Source: Alphaproteobacteria bacterium
GTDB lineage: Bacteria; Pseudomonadota; Alphaproteobacteria; CACIAM-22H2
Direction of reading: 5' to 3'
Assembly: GCA_016124335.1 (NCBI GenBank)
Contig: WGNX01000006.1
Coordinates: forward strand, 44,794-108,793
DNA length: 64,000 nt
Each line of letters begins with the position of its first letter. Within the stretch, counting starts at the first letter, position 1. Shown in pieces: positions 63,867 through 64,000 of this stretch. Position numbers and translations under genes: made by a program. The notes under the pieces are model-generated. The model saw nothing but the letters and a program-made list of their open reading frames with translations, searched no databases and was not told where the DNA came from.

Positions 63867-64000
63867 GAGCGAGATTTTCCGATTGTGAATCGAAAGGGGA
63901 TTCCCAAGCGGTGCGAACTCTGATTCAAGCGAAGGACTGGATCGGAGGCCAGCATGGATGAGCCGAGCCTATTCGCTTGATCTTCGGGAACGCGTGGTGC
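63867..64000 (+). mobile_element. Left end of an IS630-type insertion sequence
   Basis: After a TA at 63865-63866 (IS630 elements duplicate a TA target) the sequence changes to GAGCGAGATTTTCCG and ends in a reading frame typical of IS630 transposases. The right end lies outside the window, so the TA is an inference about the boundary. Confidence 0.6.
63958..64000 (+). CDS. IS630 family transposase, N-terminal fragment
   Basis: Fourteen codons reading MSRAYSLDLRERVV, the characteristic N-terminus of IS630 transposase orfA (helix-turn-helix start AYS.DLRERVV). An alternative ATG lies four bases upstream out of this frame. The rest lies beyond the right edge. Confidence 0.65.
   Translation, partial: MSRAYSLDLRERVV

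Overview
This is high-GC DNA from an alphaproteobacterium, most likely of Rhodospirillales type. The evidence is gene content: a GANTC methyltransferase of CcrM type, a TrcR/DUF1013 cell-cycle regulator, a COQ9 protein, a TIGR02444 protein, a cysteine-bearing FNR regulator, the SorAB sulfite dehydrogenase, and the rpmH-rnpA-yidD-yidC order. The genus cannot be named from sequence alone.

Layout. 0-1 kb: the ribosome/membrane-insertion operon on the minus strand, with yidC running off the left edge. 1-10.6 kb: a TVP38 membrane protein and flavin disulfide reductase pair, an RlmI-like rRNA methylase, two gamma-glutamyltransferase-family enzymes, an FNR-type oxygen regulator with a facing FNR box, and gpt. 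10.6-20.4 kb: a DUF3800 gene, a coiled-coil lipoprotein, tRNA-Arg(ACG), transporters, an isoaspartyl-methyltransferase-like gene, three PAS_5-type genes and sorAB. 20.4-28.7 kb: an 880-bp gene-poor stretch with strong RNA-like structure, two small genes, an RND efflux pair, a pair of related unknown genes and a class III adenylate cyclase. 28.7-34.5 kb: the ligase-associated DNA damage cluster (ATP-dependent ligase, exonuclease, Lhr-core helicase, PdeM endonuclease). 34.5-42.4 kb: photolyase, FAD oxidoreductase, DUF1365, cyclopropane-fatty-acid-synthase-type enzyme, MFS, DUF3833 lipoprotein, and divergently SDR plus NTF2-like. This set resembles photo-oxidative stress regulons, and both of its outer promoters carry an ECF11/RpoE-ChrR-like signature although no such sigma factor lies in the window.

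42.5-49.6 kb: ccrM, rnhB, trcR and, between them, an unusual locus of two related lysozyme-like proteins flanking two nearly identical secreted proteins. The locus arose partly by a head-to-tail 0.8-kb duplication that left a truncated copy of the 5' end of the first lysozyme-like gene. It is the best candidate here for an undescribed system, possibly a peptidoglycan-targeting effector with periplasmic partners. 49.6-58.7 kb: propionyl-CoA synthetase, a large hybrid histidine kinase with a single-domain response regulator, an acyl-CoA synthetase, a cNMP-binding protein and two DUF465 genes. 58.7-64 kb: a GGDEF protein, purEK, an AT-rich CoiA-like gene that looks foreign, COQ9, peptide deformylase, rpsU, and the first bases of an IS630-type insertion sequence at the right edge.

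Everything here comes from reading the sequence and recognising families by motif; no database search was run.
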